From Pseudorhodoferax sp965279475 (lineage in GTDB: Bacteria > Pseudomonadota > Gammaproteobacteria > Burkholderiales > Burkholderiaceae_C): a DNA stretch of 64,000 nt. The notes below the pieces were generated by a model, which was given only the letters and a program-made list of their open reading frames with translations, did not search any database and had not been told where the DNA came from. Each line of letters opens with the position of its first letter. The stretch's first letter is position 1. The stretch is taken from positions 806,001 to 870,000 of the forward strand of contig CBDIIA010000002.1 in NCBI GenBank assembly GCA_965279475.1, read 5' to 3'. This document shows, in pieces, positions 35,091-44,263 of this stretch. Made by a program: the position numbers and the translations under genes.

Positions 35091-35771
35091 ATGAACAGCC
35101 TGCCCCGACTGAAACTGATCGCACGCGATACGCTGTGGGACCGTGCGTATGCGTCGCTCGAATCCGCCTTGCTCGCGGGCCGGTATGCGCCGGGTGAACG
35201 CATCCTGCTGCGCGACGTGGCCGACGAACTGGGCATCAGCCTCACCCCGGTGCGCGATGCGGTGAACCGCCTGGTGGCCGAGAAGGTGCTGGAGCGCGGC
35301 AGCGTGGGCCAGGGTGGCGGCGCCACGGTACCGTTGCTCAACGCCGACCAGTTCGGCCAACTGATGACGGTCCGCAGCAGCCTCGAGCCGGTGGCCGCGG
35401 CAGCAGCGGCGCAGCACGCCACGGCGGCGGAACTCGATGCGATCGAGGCGGCGCTGGGCGAGATGAAACGCTCGGTCGAGGAGAAGCGGCTCGACCAGTA
35501 CCTCGACGCGCACTACCGCTTTCACTTCGGCATCTATGCGGCCTGCAAGATGCCCATCGTGCAGCAGATCATCGAAAGCGCGTGGCTGCGCTGCGCCCCC
35601 ACGCTGACGCTGGCCCTGCCGCAGTACATCCCCGGGCTCAAGCGTTATCCGTTCCACCTGGCGGCGCTCGTCGCGCTGCGCCAGGGTGACGGCGCGGCCG
35701 CGGCCGAGGCGATCCGGCAGGACATCGAAAGCGCGCGCGACGACATCTGCGCGCTGCTGCAGCAAGACTGA
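35091..35771 (+). CDS. GntR-family regulator, FCD subfamily
   Basis: 226 residues from ATG 35091. The winged helix covers LWDRAYASLESALLAG, then LLRDVADELGISLTPVRDAV. The FCD domain has HYRFHFGIYAACKMPIV with the metal-type His residues. It lies between the dehalogenase gene (divergent) and the Bug/enolase-superfamily operon (122 bases downstream) and probably controls one or both. A palindrome at 35849-35858 is a candidate site. Confidence 0.9.
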   Translation: MNSLPRLKLIARDTLWDRAYASLESALLAGRYAPGERILLRDVADELGISLTPVRDAVNRLVAEKVLERGSVGQGGGATVPLLNADQFGQLMTVRSSLEPVAAAAAAQHATAAELDAIEAALGEMKRSVEEKRLDQYLDAHYRFHFGIYAACKMPIVQQIIESAWLRCAPTLTLALPQYIPGLKRYPFHLAALVALRQGDGAAAAEAIRQDIESARDDICALLQQD

Positions 35772-35840
35772 CCCGAGGATGCCGACGTCGTCGGCTTGGT
35801 GACCGCACGAAGTGCGCGCACATCGCCCTCTGGTATTCTT

Positions 35841-35859
35841 ATGTTGTTTGTTATAACAT
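35841..35859. promoter_or_regulatory. AT-rich palindrome, candidate GntR operator and promoter
   Basis: TGTTATAACA (35849-35858) is a perfect palindrome. The wider ATGTTGT-TTGTT-ATAACAT is nearly symmetrical. It contains TATAAC, which could be a -10 element, in an AT-rich patch unusual for this genome. It lies about 35 bases before the Bug gene and just downstream of the GntR gene. Confidence 0.5.
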
Positions 35860-35892
35860 TAAAGAACTGACCAACAAAAATCTGGAGACAAG

Positions 35893-36882
35893 ATGAATCT
35901 GCGCTTCCTCTCGAAGCTTGGCGCCGCGCTGTCCGTGGCCGCGTTGCTGACCGCTGCGGCACCTGCGGCCTGGGCTGCGGACCCCTTTCCGTCCAAGGAA
36001 ATCAAGTTCATCGTGCCGTGGAACGCCGGCGGTTCCAACGACATCGCCGCCCGCCTGCTGGCCCAGCTGGCCGCGGAGCAGGGCGTGAAGGTGCTGGTGG
36101 AAAACGTGCCCGGCGCGACCGGTGCGATCGGCATGACCAAGGTGGCCAATGCCGAGGCCGACGGCTACACCATCGGCATGGGCACCAGCTCGACGCTGGC
36201 GCTGATCGCCCAGGGCCTCACGCCGCTGAAGAACGAACAGTTCGCGCCGATCGCCCGCGTGACCATCGATCCGCTGGTGCTGCTCGTGCCGACGACCGGC
36301 CCGGCCACGACGCTCGAGACCTTCGTCGCGCATCTGAAGAAGAACCCCGGCAAGGTCTCGATCGGCACACCCGGCACCAACAACCTGAACCACATCTTCT
36401 CGGTGATGACGGGCCGCGCCGCCGGCGTCGACACGATCAACGTGCCCTACACCGGTGGCTCCAAGGTGGTGGCCGATCTGGCCGGCAAGCAGATCGACGC
36501 GGCCGTGTTGAAGCCCTCCGAAAGCAAGGCCATGATCGACGGCGGCCTGGTCAAGGCCATTGCCGTCTTCGCCGACCAGCGCCTGCAGACCCTGCCCGAC
36601 GTGCCGACCTTCAAGGAGCGCGGTTTCGACGTGTTTCCGTACGGCCCGCTGGTGCAGATGGCCTACATCGTCGCGCCGGTCGGCATCCCCGAGCCGGTAC
36701 GTCTGAAGCTGACCGAGATCTTCGGCAAGGCGATCCAGAGTGCCAGGTTCAAGGCGCCGACCGAGCAGCAAGGTGCGGTGGTCGACGACCTGACCGGCCC
36801 GGCGCTCGGCAAGGAGATCACCAACGTGCAGAAGTCGCTGAACGAGGTCGGCAAAAAAGTCTTTGTCGCCGAGAAGAAGTGA
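35893..36882 (+). CDS. Bug-family (tripartite tricarboxylate-type) solute-binding protein
   Basis: 329 residues. GGAG precedes the ATG, and a Sec signal ends near AWAAD. The Bug fingerprints are IKFIVPWNAGGSNDI at the mature N-terminus and NVPYTGGSKVVADLAGKQID in the middle. It binds a carboxylate or similar small ligand in the periplasm. No TctA/TctB membrane genes are present, so it is an orphan receptor, serving a distant transporter or sensing. It is the first gene of a sugar-acid-type operon. Confidence 0.92.
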   Translation: MNLRFLSKLGAALSVAALLTAAAPAAWAADPFPSKEIKFIVPWNAGGSNDIAARLLAQLAAEQGVKVLVENVPGATGAIGMTKVANAEADGYTIGMGTSSTLALIAQGLTPLKNEQFAPIARVTIDPLVLLVPTTGPATTLETFVAHLKKNPGKVSIGTPGTNNLNHIFSVMTGRAAGVDTINVPYTGGSKVVADLAGKQIDAAVLKPSESKAMIDGGLVKAIAVFADQRLQTLPDVPTFKERGFDVFPYGPLVQMAYIVAPVGIPEPVRLKLTEIFGKAIQSARFKAPTEQQGAVVDDLTGPALGKEITNVQKSLNEVGKKVFVAEKK

Positions 36883-36917
36883 AGCCAGACTGCAATCTAC
36901 TGAAATGAATTGAACCC

Positions 36918-38060
36918 ATGAGTACGATCAAGAAAGTCACCTGCCACGTCGTTTCCGCCCCGGTGGAAAAACCCTTCACCTCCTCGCGCGGCTGGCTCTA
37001 CAAGACCCGCGGATCGTGCATCGTCGAGATCGAGACCACCGACGGCATCGTCGGCTGGGGCGAGTGTTACGGCCCGTCGGCCGTGTCCAAGGCCTACATC
37101 GAGACCCAGTTCGCACCGCGCATCATCGGCCGCGACGCGTTCGACGTCGAAGTGATCTGGGAAGACCTTTACAACCGCGTGAAGGACTACGGCGGCCGCG
37201 GCATGGTCACCTCGGCCATGAGCGGCATCGACATCGCGCTGTGGGACATCGTCGGCAAGTCCTGCAACAAGCCGATCCACAAGCTGATCGGCGGCGCGTT
37301 CCGCACCGAGGTCGCGTGTTATGCCACCGGCCTCTACTTCATCGACATGGACCGCCTGATCGAGGAAGCAGTGGAAGAAGCGCAAGGCTACGTCGAAGAA
37401 GGCTTCACCGCCGTCAAGATGAAGATCGGCCTGGGCGACCCCAAGCTCGACATCCGCCGTGTCGAGGCCGTGCGCAAAGCCGTGGGCGACAAGACCCGGC
37501 TGATGGTCGACGCCAACCACTGCTTCACCGTGCCGCAGGCCATCCGCCTCGGCCGTGAGCTCGAGAAGCTGGACGTCGAATGGTTCGAAGAACCGATCTC
37601 GCCGGAAGACGTCGACGGTTACGTCGAGGTCACGCGTGCGCTCGACATGGCGGTTGCCGGTGGCGAGAACGAATTCACCCGCTGGGGCTTTCGCGATCTG
37701 GTCGTGCGCAAGGCGATGGACATCGTGCAGCCCGACGTGTGTGCCGCCGGTGGCATCAGCGAATGCAGGAAGATCGCCACGCTGGCCAGTGCGCACGGCG
37801 TCGAATGCGTGCCGCACGCCTGGGGCTCGGCCATCGGCCTGGCCGCCACGCTGCACTTCATCGCAGCCCTGCCCGACCAGCCGCCGAGCTTCCGCCCGAT
37901 GCCGCCGCTGCTGGAGTTCGAGCAGTGCGAGAACCCGTTCCGCGACCACCTGTCGATGGAACCCATCGTGCAGAAACGCGGCAAGGTGCAGATCCCGACC
38001 GGTGCCGGCCTCGGCATCGAAATCAACCGCGCGATACTCGATCGCTACCGTGTAGCCTGA
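36918..38060 (+). CDS. mandelate racemase/muconate lactonizing family enzyme
   Basis: 380-residue enolase-superfamily enzyme. The catalytic Lys motif is VKMKIG. Metal ligands are the Asp of MVDANHCF, the Glu of WFEEP and the Glu of AGGENEF. The final His is in VPHAWGS. It abstracts a proton alpha to a carboxylate, giving dehydration or racemisation. It lies 35 bases after the Bug gene. Together with the second family member at 39973 it suggests an acid-sugar or hydroxyacid dehydration pathway. Confidence 0.92.
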   Translation: MSTIKKVTCHVVSAPVEKPFTSSRGWLYKTRGSCIVEIETTDGIVGWGECYGPSAVSKAYIETQFAPRIIGRDAFDVEVIWEDLYNRVKDYGGRGMVTSAMSGIDIALWDIVGKSCNKPIHKLIGGAFRTEVACYATGLYFIDMDRLIEEAVEEAQGYVEEGFTAVKMKIGLGDPKLDIRRVEAVRKAVGDKTRLMVDANHCFTVPQAIRLGRELEKLDVEWFEEPISPEDVDGYVEVTRALDMAVAGGENEFTRWGFRDLVVRKAMDIVQPDVCAAGGISECRKIATLASAHGVECVPHAWGSAIGLAATLHFIAALPDQPPSFRPMPPLLEFEQCENPFRDHLSMEPIVQKRGKVQIPTGAGLGIEINRAILDRYRVA

Positions 38061-38073
38061 TCGAGGAACCTCC

Positions 38074-38988
38074 ATGCGTCTAGTCTCTTTTGCCGGCCCG
38101 CAGGGCGTGCCGGTGGCCGGTGTCGTGCTGGGCACGGGCACCGCAACCCAGGTGGCCGACCTGTCCCACCCATCGTGCCGCGCGCTGTTCGGCGACACAC
38201 CACCGTCGGTGATGGCCTTCGTCGAACAAGGCTTGGCCGGCTGGGTGCAGCGTCTGGCCGAAGCCCGCTTCGACAGCGCCGCGCTGCGTCCGCTGTCCGA
38301 ACTCAGACTGCTTGCGCCACTGCGCCCCGGCAAGGTCGTCGGCGCGGCCTTCAACTTCACCGATGCGCTGGACGAGCGCGGCATGGCCCATCCGCCCGAA
38401 CCAGTGACCTTCGTGCGCTCCGGCAGCACGGTGATCGGCCCGGGCGAAGCCATCCTGGTGCCGCCCGACGTGGGCGACGTGGGCTACGAGGCCGAGTTGG
38501 CCGTGGTCATCGGCCGGCGTGCCCTCCGTGTCGGCAAGGACGACGCGATGCGCTTTGTCGCCGGCTACACGCTGCACAACGACGTGAGCGGCAGCGCGCT
38601 GATCAAGGCCGACGGCGCCAACTTCGTGCGCGGCAAGAATTTGCCCGCCTCGTCGCCGCTCGGCCCCTGGTTGATCAGTGCCGACGAACTGCCCGACCCG
38701 TACCAGGTCGGCATCCGCCTCGACATCGACGGCCGCCTGCTGCAGAACGGATCGACCGCGACCATGCTGCACAACATCGCCGCGCTGATCTCCTACATCT
38801 CGCACCGCATGCCGCTCGACCCGGGCGACGTGATCGCCACCGGTACACCGGCCGGCGTCGCGGCCACGCACAACCCCACGGCCTGGCTGAAGCCGGGCCA
38901 GACGGTGACGATCGAACTCGCCGGCCTCGGCACGCTGGTCAATCCGGTCGCCGCCGGCCCCGCGTTCCTGACGGACGCAGCGCCATGA
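38074..38988 (+). CDS. fumarylacetoacetate hydrolase family protein
   Basis: 304 residues. The C-terminal FAH catalytic domain shows GKVVGAAFNFTDA, the metal-binding VGYEAELAVVIG, YTLHNDVSGSAL and FVRGKNLPASSPLGPW. Members hydrolyse or decarboxylate beta-diketo acids or hydrate dienoates. In sugar-acid pathways they act on 2,4-diketo-3-deoxy acids, which would fit the adjacent dehydratase and dehydrogenase. The stop overlaps the next start by four bases. Confidence 0.9.
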   Translation: MRLVSFAGPQGVPVAGVVLGTGTATQVADLSHPSCRALFGDTPPSVMAFVEQGLAGWVQRLAEARFDSAALRPLSELRLLAPLRPGKVVGAAFNFTDALDERGMAHPPEPVTFVRSGSTVIGPGEAILVPPDVGDVGYEAELAVVIGRRALRVGKDDAMRFVAGYTLHNDVSGSALIKADGANFVRGKNLPASSPLGPWLISADELPDPYQVGIRLDIDGRLLQNGSTATMLHNIAALISYISHRMPLDPGDVIATGTPAGVAATHNPTAWLKPGQTVTIELAGLGTLVNPVAAGPAFLTDAAP

Positions 38989-39941
38989 CGACCCAGCCCC
39001 GCGTCCTGCTGACCAACCCCATCCATCCGCAGCTGATGCCCGCGCTGCAGCAGCATTGCGAAGTGGTCGTGGCGCCCGACGCCACGGCCCCCACCCTCCT
39101 GCGGCTGGCAGCCGACGTCGACGGCCTGATGGTCCGCGCCCAGCTGCCGCCCGACATCTTCGAGCACACGCCCCGGCTGCGCGCCGTGGTGCGCCACGGC
39201 GTGGGGCTCGACATGATTCCCGTGGCAGCCGCCACCGCCAAGGGCATTCCGGTGGCCAACCTGCCCGGCTCCAACAGCACGGCCGTGGTCGAGTACTGCA
39301 TCGCCGCGATGCTGCAGCTGCGCCGCAACCTGGCCGGCATCGATGCCAGCCTGCGCCGCGACGGCTGGGCGAAGGCAAGGCCGCTGGCCGACCCGGGCAC
39401 CGAGCTCGGGCAGACGGTGCTGGGCATCGTCGGGGTCGGCGGCATCGGCGCCCGGCTGGCCGGCGTGGCCCACGGCCTGGGCATGCGGGTGCTGGGCCTC
39501 ACGCGCAGGCCCGATGGCTTGCCGCCCGGCGTGACCGCCGCCGACAAGGCCACACTGTTCGCGCAGGCCGATGTCGTCGTGCTGTGCTGCCCGCTGAACG
39601 AACACACGCGCGGCCTGGTCGACGCGGCCACCATCGCGACGATGAAGCCCGGCGCGATCCTGATCAACGTGTCGCGCGGCCCAGTGGTCGAGACCGCAGC
39701 CCTGCTGGCCGCGCTGCGCGAAGGCCGGCTGGCCGGCGCCGCGCTCGACGTGCACGACCGGCAACCGCTGACGCCCGACGACCCGGTGCTGCACACGCCC
39801 GGCCTGCTGCTCACGCCGCACGTGGCCGGCATCACCGCCACCAGCATGCTCGGCATGAGCCAGGGCGCGGTGGCCACGATGCTCGCGCTGCTGCGCGGCG
39901 AGCGGCCGGCCAACATCGTCAACCCCGAAGTGTTCACGTAA
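38985..39941 (+). CDS. D-2-hydroxyacid dehydrogenase, NAD(P)-dependent
   Basis: 318 residues from ATG 38985 (ATGA overlap). The Rossmann motif is GIVGVGGIGARLAG. The catalytic trio is the Arg in NVSRGPVVE, the Glu/Asp region of ALDVHDRQPL and the His in LLTPHVAGI. It reduces a 2-keto acid or oxidises a D-2-hydroxy acid in the cytoplasm. It lies between FAH-family and enolase-superfamily genes of the same operon. Confidence 0.92.
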   Translation: MTTQPRVLLTNPIHPQLMPALQQHCEVVVAPDATAPTLLRLAADVDGLMVRAQLPPDIFEHTPRLRAVVRHGVGLDMIPVAAATAKGIPVANLPGSNSTAVVEYCIAAMLQLRRNLAGIDASLRRDGWAKARPLADPGTELGQTVLGIVGVGGIGARLAGVAHGLGMRVLGLTRRPDGLPPGVTAADKATLFAQADVVVLCCPLNEHTRGLVDAATIATMKPGAILINVSRGPVVETAALLAALREGRLAGAALDVHDRQPLTPDDPVLHTPGLLLTPHVAGITATSMLGMSQGAVATMLALLRGERPANIVNPEVFT

Positions 39942-39972
39942 CGCCTTCTTCCAGATTCCCGAGACATACACC

Positions 39973-41115
39973 ATGCGCATCGCCGACATCCAGGCCGTCC
40001 CGATCTCGTTTCCCGTTCCGCCGCACCAGTCGGTCACCCTGGGCATCGGCCGCAGCGTCAAGCGCGACTCGGTGCTGGTGCGCGTGGAGACCGACGAAGG
40101 CCACGTCGGCTGGGGCGAGGCGCACCACGGCCGCTGCCCCGGCGCGGTGGCCAGGCTGGTCGACACCACGATGCGCGAGCTGGTGCTGGGCTTCGACGCC
40201 AGCGACGTGAACGGAGTCTGGGCCCGCGTCTACAAGATGCAGCTGGCCAGCCACGGCATGGGCGCGGCCGCGGCGCTGGCGCTGAGCGGCCTCGACATCG
40301 CGTTGTGGGACCTGCGCTGCCAGGCCACCGGCTGGCCGCTGTACCGTCTGCTGGGCGGCACCTCGAAGCCGATCAAGGCCTACGCGGGCGGCATCGCGCT
40401 GGGCTACCAGGAGCCGGCCCGGCTGGCCGAAGAGGCGCTGGGCCACATCGCCACCGGCTACCGCGCGCTGAAACTGCGCGTGGGCGACACCGCGGCCAAG
40501 GACATCGCCCGCGTGCGCGCCGTGCGCAAGGCGGTCGGCGATGGCATCGATATCCTGGTCGACGCCAACACCGCCTACACGGTCGACGACGTGCGCCGGG
40601 TGATGCCGGCCTACGACGAATGCGCCGTCGGCTGGCTCGAAGAACCTTTCCCGCCACAGGACCGGCGCGCCTATGCGGCCGCGGCCCGGCTGGGCCGCAC
40701 GCCGCTGGCCGCCGGCGAGAACCACTACACCCGCTACGACTTCCAGACCCTGTTCGCAGACGGCCACGTGAGCTTCGCGCAGCCCGACCTGTCAAAGACC
40801 GGCGGCGTGACCGAATCGATGCGCATCGCGGCCATGGCCAGCGCGTTGAAACTCACCGTCAACCCGCACACCTCGGCCACCGCCATCAACATGGGCACGA
40901 CCATCCATTACCTGTGCGGTGTCGACAACCCCGGTTACTTCGAAGGCGACGTGACCACCTTGAACCCGTTCCGCGACCAGTTGGCCGACCAGCTGCCCTA
41001 CCAGCTGGACGACAAGGGCTGCGTGCGTCCGCTGGAGGGCGTGGGCATCGGGCTCAAGATCGATCTGGACTTCATCAAGGAGCATCCGCTGATCGAGGGG
41101 CCCTGCTACGTATGA
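39973..41115 (+). CDS. second mandelate racemase/muconate lactonizing family enzyme
   Basis: 380 residues, same length as the protein from 36918 but clearly diverged. The motifs are ALKLRVG (KxR instead of KxK), LVDANTAY, WLEEPF, AGENHYTR and NPHTSAT in place of the His-Ala-Trp motif. The different second catalytic residue set suggests a different substrate or stereochemistry. It ends the operon, and a long GC hairpin follows. Confidence 0.91.
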   Translation: MRIADIQAVPISFPVPPHQSVTLGIGRSVKRDSVLVRVETDEGHVGWGEAHHGRCPGAVARLVDTTMRELVLGFDASDVNGVWARVYKMQLASHGMGAAAALALSGLDIALWDLRCQATGWPLYRLLGGTSKPIKAYAGGIALGYQEPARLAEEALGHIATGYRALKLRVGDTAAKDIARVRAVRKAVGDGIDILVDANTAYTVDDVRRVMPAYDECAVGWLEEPFPPQDRRAYAAAARLGRTPLAAGENHYTRYDFQTLFADGHVSFAQPDLSKTGGVTESMRIAAMASALKLTVNPHTSATAINMGTTIHYLCGVDNPGYFEGDVTTLNPFRDQLADQLPYQLDDKGCVRPLEGVGIGLKIDLDFIKEHPLIEGPCYV

Positions 41116-41439
41116 GTTGTCCTGAGCGCAGCGCGCGGCCCGCCGCGCTGCGCTCCGTCGGCTCCGCCCCGGGGCCTCGGCCGGCCTGAACCTCGCCAGC
41201 CACCGCTGCCAATGCCACATTGGCACGCATCTTGAACTGCCACCTTCCGCGTGGCACATCCCTCTTCTCTTTCCCTCTCGCCGGCCCGCGCACAGGAACG
41301 GTGCGCACGCCGTGTTCATCAGCTTTACTCATGCGTAGCCGGCGAAAGAGTAGTTTGTTCGCGGGGCGGCGTCTCCCTAGACTTCTCTCACTCCCCGGCC
41401 ATACCCGCATTTCGCCAACCCCACCTCCGAAGGATCGCC
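41116..41439 (+). other. non-coding leader region before the Liv-type operon
   Basis: 324 bases without a supported gene. It holds a 12-pair hairpin (41124-41155) and more GC-rich sequence to about 41190. TGCCACATTGGCA (palindromic) then leads into TGGCACGCATCTTGA at 41221-41235, resembling a sigma-54 site except that the -12 GC is GA. A purine-rich site (AAGG) precedes the start codon. Confidence 0.5.
41124..41155 (+). terminator. strong hairpin after the second enolase-superfamily gene
   Basis: GAGCGCAGCGCG (41124-41135) pairs perfectly with CGCGCTGCGCTC (41144-41155) around an eight-base loop. It begins nine bases after the stop codon. No T-run follows, so it may end mRNA decay or assist Rho rather than terminate alone. 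Confidence 0.5.
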
Positions 41440-42675
41440 ATGTTCACACCCGCCCGACTTGCCATCGCCACGTTGTCGTTGTGCGCCGCGCTGGGCGCCG
41501 GGCAGGCGGCGGCGCAGGCCGCTGCCGCGGCCAGGTTCTCCGACGGCGTGGTCAAGCTGGGCGTGCTGACCGACATGTCGGGCGCCTATTCCGACTTCTC
41601 CGGCAGCGGCTCGGTGTCGGCCGTGCGCATGGCGGTGGCCGATTTTGGCGGCAAGGTCAACGGCACGCCGATCGAGGTGGTCTATGCCGACCATCAGAAC
41701 AAGACCGACATCGGCGCCAACATCGCCCGCGAGTGGTACGACGCGGGCAAGGTCGATGCGGTCTTCGACATCTCCAACTCCGGCGTCGCGCTGGCGGTGA
41801 TGGGCATCACCCGCGACAAGAACAAGATCGTGGTGCTGGGCGGGGTGAGCACCACGCGCGCCACCACCGATGCCTGCACGCCCAACAGCATCCAGTACGT
41901 GTACGACGCCAACGCGTTGTCCAACGTGGTCGGCAAGGCGCTGCTGAAGCAGGGCGCCGACAGCTGGTACTTCATCACCGTCGACTTCGCGTTCGGCCAT
42001 GGCCTGGAAAAGACCACGGCCGACGTGGTCAAGGCCGCCGGCGGCACGGTGCTGGGCGCGGTGCGGCACCCGCTCAACACCACCGATTTCTCGTCGTACC
42101 TGGTGCGTGCCCAGGGCTCGGGCGCCAAGGTGATCGCGCTGGCCAATGGCGGCAGCGACACCAGCAACGCGATCAAGGGTGCCAGCGAGTTCGGCATCGC
42201 CACCGGTGGCAAGCAGCGCATCGCCTCGCTGCTGACCTTCATCACCGACGTGCACAGCATGGGCCTGCCGCAGGCCCAGGGCATCCTGCTGACCGAGGCC
42301 TTCTACTGGGACGCCAACGACGAGTCGCGCAAGTGGGCGCGCCGCTACTTCGAGGCCAACAAGCGCATGCCGTCGATGGTGCAGGCGGCCATGTACTCGT
42401 CGACGATGCATTACCTGAAGAGCATCCAGGCCGCCGGCACCGACGAGACCGGCGCGGTGATGGCGAAGATGAAGTCGACGCCGGTGAACGATTTCTTCGC
42501 GAAGAACGGGCAGATCCGTGCCGATGGCCTGCACGTGCACGACATGTACCTGATGGAAGTCAAGAAGCCGGCCGATTCGAAATACCCCTGGGACTATTAC
42601 AACGTGAAGGCCAGCGTGCCGGCGGCGCAAGCCTTTTCTCCCATGACCCCAGGCGCATGCGCCAGCGCACGCTGA
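41440..42675 (+). CDS. branched-chain amino acid-type ABC substrate-binding protein (LivK-like)
   Basis: 411 residues from ATG 41440, with a Sec signal ending near AAAQA. The mature protein starts VKLGVLTDMSGAYSDFSG, typical of periplasmic binding protein type I receptors for amino acids, amides or aromatic acids. It includes ADHQNKTDIGANIAREWYD. It delivers ligand to the LivHMGF-type transporter encoded downstream; a MOSC gene intervenes. Confidence 0.92.
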   Translation: MFTPARLAIATLSLCAALGAGQAAAQAAAAARFSDGVVKLGVLTDMSGAYSDFSGSGSVSAVRMAVADFGGKVNGTPIEVVYADHQNKTDIGANIAREWYDAGKVDAVFDISNSGVALAVMGITRDKNKIVVLGGVSTTRATTDACTPNSIQYVYDANALSNVVGKALLKQGADSWYFITVDFAFGHGLEKTTADVVKAAGGTVLGAVRHPLNTTDFSSYLVRAQGSGAKVIALANGGSDTSNAIKGASEFGIATGGKQRIASLLTFITDVHSMGLPQAQGILLTEAFYWDANDESRKWARRYFEANKRMPSMVQAAMYSSTMHYLKSIQAAGTDETGAVMAKMKSTPVNDFFAKNGQIRADGLHVHDMYLMEVKKPADSKYPWDYYNVKASVPAAQAFSPMTPGACASAR

Positions 42676-42700
42676 GCGCACGGGCAGGACAGGCGACGCC

Positions 42701-43489
42701 ATGGACATGCAGATCGACGGGCTGTTCCGCTTTCCGGTGAAGGGCCTGTCGGCCGAGCGCCTGCCGAGCGTCGCGCTGCGCGCCGGCTTCGGTTTTCCGT
42801 CCGACCGCGTCTATGCAGTGACCGATGGTTCGCTCGACTTCGATCCGGCCAAACCGGTGTTCGCGCCGAAGACGCAGTTCCTGATGCTGGCCAAGTACGA
42901 GCGCATCGCCAGTCTGCGCACCCACATGCGCACCGACCCCGACGTGCTGGTGGTCGAGCAGGACGGCGAGCCCGCGCGTGAATTCGCGCTGCAGGACGAC
43001 ACCGGCCGCCGCGCCTTCGCCGACTTCCTCGGCCGCTACGTCGCCGCCCCCCTGCCCGGCGAGCCCCGGGTGGTCAGCGCCGAAGGCCACCAGTTCACCG
43101 ACGTCAGCGTGCACTCGATCGCGCTGATGCGCAGCATCTCGCTGATCAACCTGGCGACCGTGCGCGACCTGTCGGCGCGGCTCGGCACCGCGCTCGATCC
43201 GATCCGCTTCCGTGGCAACCTGGTGTTCGACGGCGCCGAGGCCTGGTCCGAGCTTGACTGGATCGGGCGCGAGCTGCACATCGGCGACGTGGTGCTCAAG
43301 CTGATCCGCCGCACCAAACGCTGCGCCGCCACCAGCGTGAACCCGGCCACCGGCGTGCGCGACGTGAACGTGCCGATCGGCATCCGCGAACACTTCGGCC
43401 ACGGCGACCTGGGCATCTACGCCGAGGTGCTGCAGGGCGGCACGCTGCGCCCGGGTGCGGCCATGCGGCTGGCCGATGCGGCAGGCTGA
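42701..43489 (+). CDS. MOSC-domain protein of mARC/YcbX type
   Basis: 262 residues: an N-terminal MOSC_N beta-barrel (GLFRFPVKGLSAERL) and a C-terminal MOSC domain. RCAATSVNPATG (Cys208) matches the RCxxTTVxPxTG block of mARC and YcbX, where the Cys binds molybdenum cofactor. Such enzymes reduce N-hydroxylated compounds with an external reductase. The C-terminal 2Fe-2S domain of YcbX is absent. Its place inside a Liv-type operon is unusual and implies action on the imported compound. Confidence 0.82.
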   Translation: MDMQIDGLFRFPVKGLSAERLPSVALRAGFGFPSDRVYAVTDGSLDFDPAKPVFAPKTQFLMLAKYERIASLRTHMRTDPDVLVVEQDGEPAREFALQDDTGRRAFADFLGRYVAAPLPGEPRVVSAEGHQFTDVSVHSIALMRSISLINLATVRDLSARLGTALDPIRFRGNLVFDGAEAWSELDWIGRELHIGDVVLKLIRRTKRCAATSVNPATGVRDVNVPIGIREHFGHGDLGIYAEVLQGGTLRPGAAMRLADAAG

Positions 43490-43504
43490 AGGCGGCGTTT
43501 CCCG

Positions 43505-44263
43505 ATGAGCGGCAGCTACATCCTCGAGACCCGGGGCCTGGGCAAGGAGTTCTCGGGCTTCCAGGCGGTCACCGACGTGAGCCTGCGTGTGCGCGAAGGC
43601 TCGGTCCACGCGCTGATCGGCCCCAACGGCGCCGGCAAGACCACGGTGTTCAACCTGCTGACCAAGTTCACCGCGCCGAGCAGCGGCACGATCTGGTTCG
43701 GCGGGCAGGACATCACGGCGCTGGCGCCGTCGCCGGTGGCGCGGCTGGGCATCGTGCGCTCGTTCCAGATCTCGGCCATCTTCCCCGACATGTCGGTGCT
43801 GGAGAACGTCAAGGTCGGTCTGCAGCGGCGCGAGCGCCTGTCGGCCTGCTTCTGGCGCAGCCGCCGCGTCACGGCACGGCTCGATGCCGAGGCCCACCGC
43901 CTGCTCGACGACGTGGGCCTGGCCGATCTGGCGCAGAGCAGCGCGCGCGACCTGCCCTACGGCAAGCGCCGCAGCCTGGAGCTGGCGACCACGCTGGGCA
44001 TGAACCCCAAGGTGCTGTTGCTCGACGAACCGACCCAGGGCATGGGCGTGGAAGACGTGGCCACCGTCACCGCGCTGATCCGGCGTGTGGCGCAATCGCG
44101 CACCGTGCTGATCGTCGAGCACAACCTGCGTGTGGTGGCTTCGCTGTCGGACACCGTGACGGTGCTGGCGCGCGGCAGCGTGCTGGCCGAGGGAAGTTAT
44201 GCCGCGGTGGCGGCCGACCCGCGTGTGGTCGAAGCCTATATCGGGATCGACGATGGCGAGTGA
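43505..44263 (+). CDS. branched-chain-type ABC ATPase LivG
   Basis: 252 residues with Walker A GPNGAGKTT, LLLDEPTQGMG and H-loop VEHNLRVV. The signature segment is LPYGKRRSLELA, the usual divergent LivG form. It pairs with LivF, whose start overlaps its end by 11 bases. Confidence 0.92.
   Translation: MSGSYILETRGLGKEFSGFQAVTDVSLRVREGSVHALIGPNGAGKTTVFNLLTKFTAPSSGTIWFGGQDITALAPSPVARLGIVRSFQISAIFPDMSVLENVKVGLQRRERLSACFWRSRRVTARLDAEAHRLLDDVGLADLAQSSARDLPYGKRRSLELATTLGMNPKVLLLDEPTQGMGVEDVATVTALIRRVAQSRTVLIVEHNLRVVASLSDTVTVLARGSVLAEGSYAAVAADPRVVEAYIGIDDGE

Noticed and set aside
36897..38453. 518-codon open frame antisense to the first enolase-superfamily gene
   Set aside because: It covers a gene whose catalytic motifs are intact on the other strand, and its own translation has no domain.
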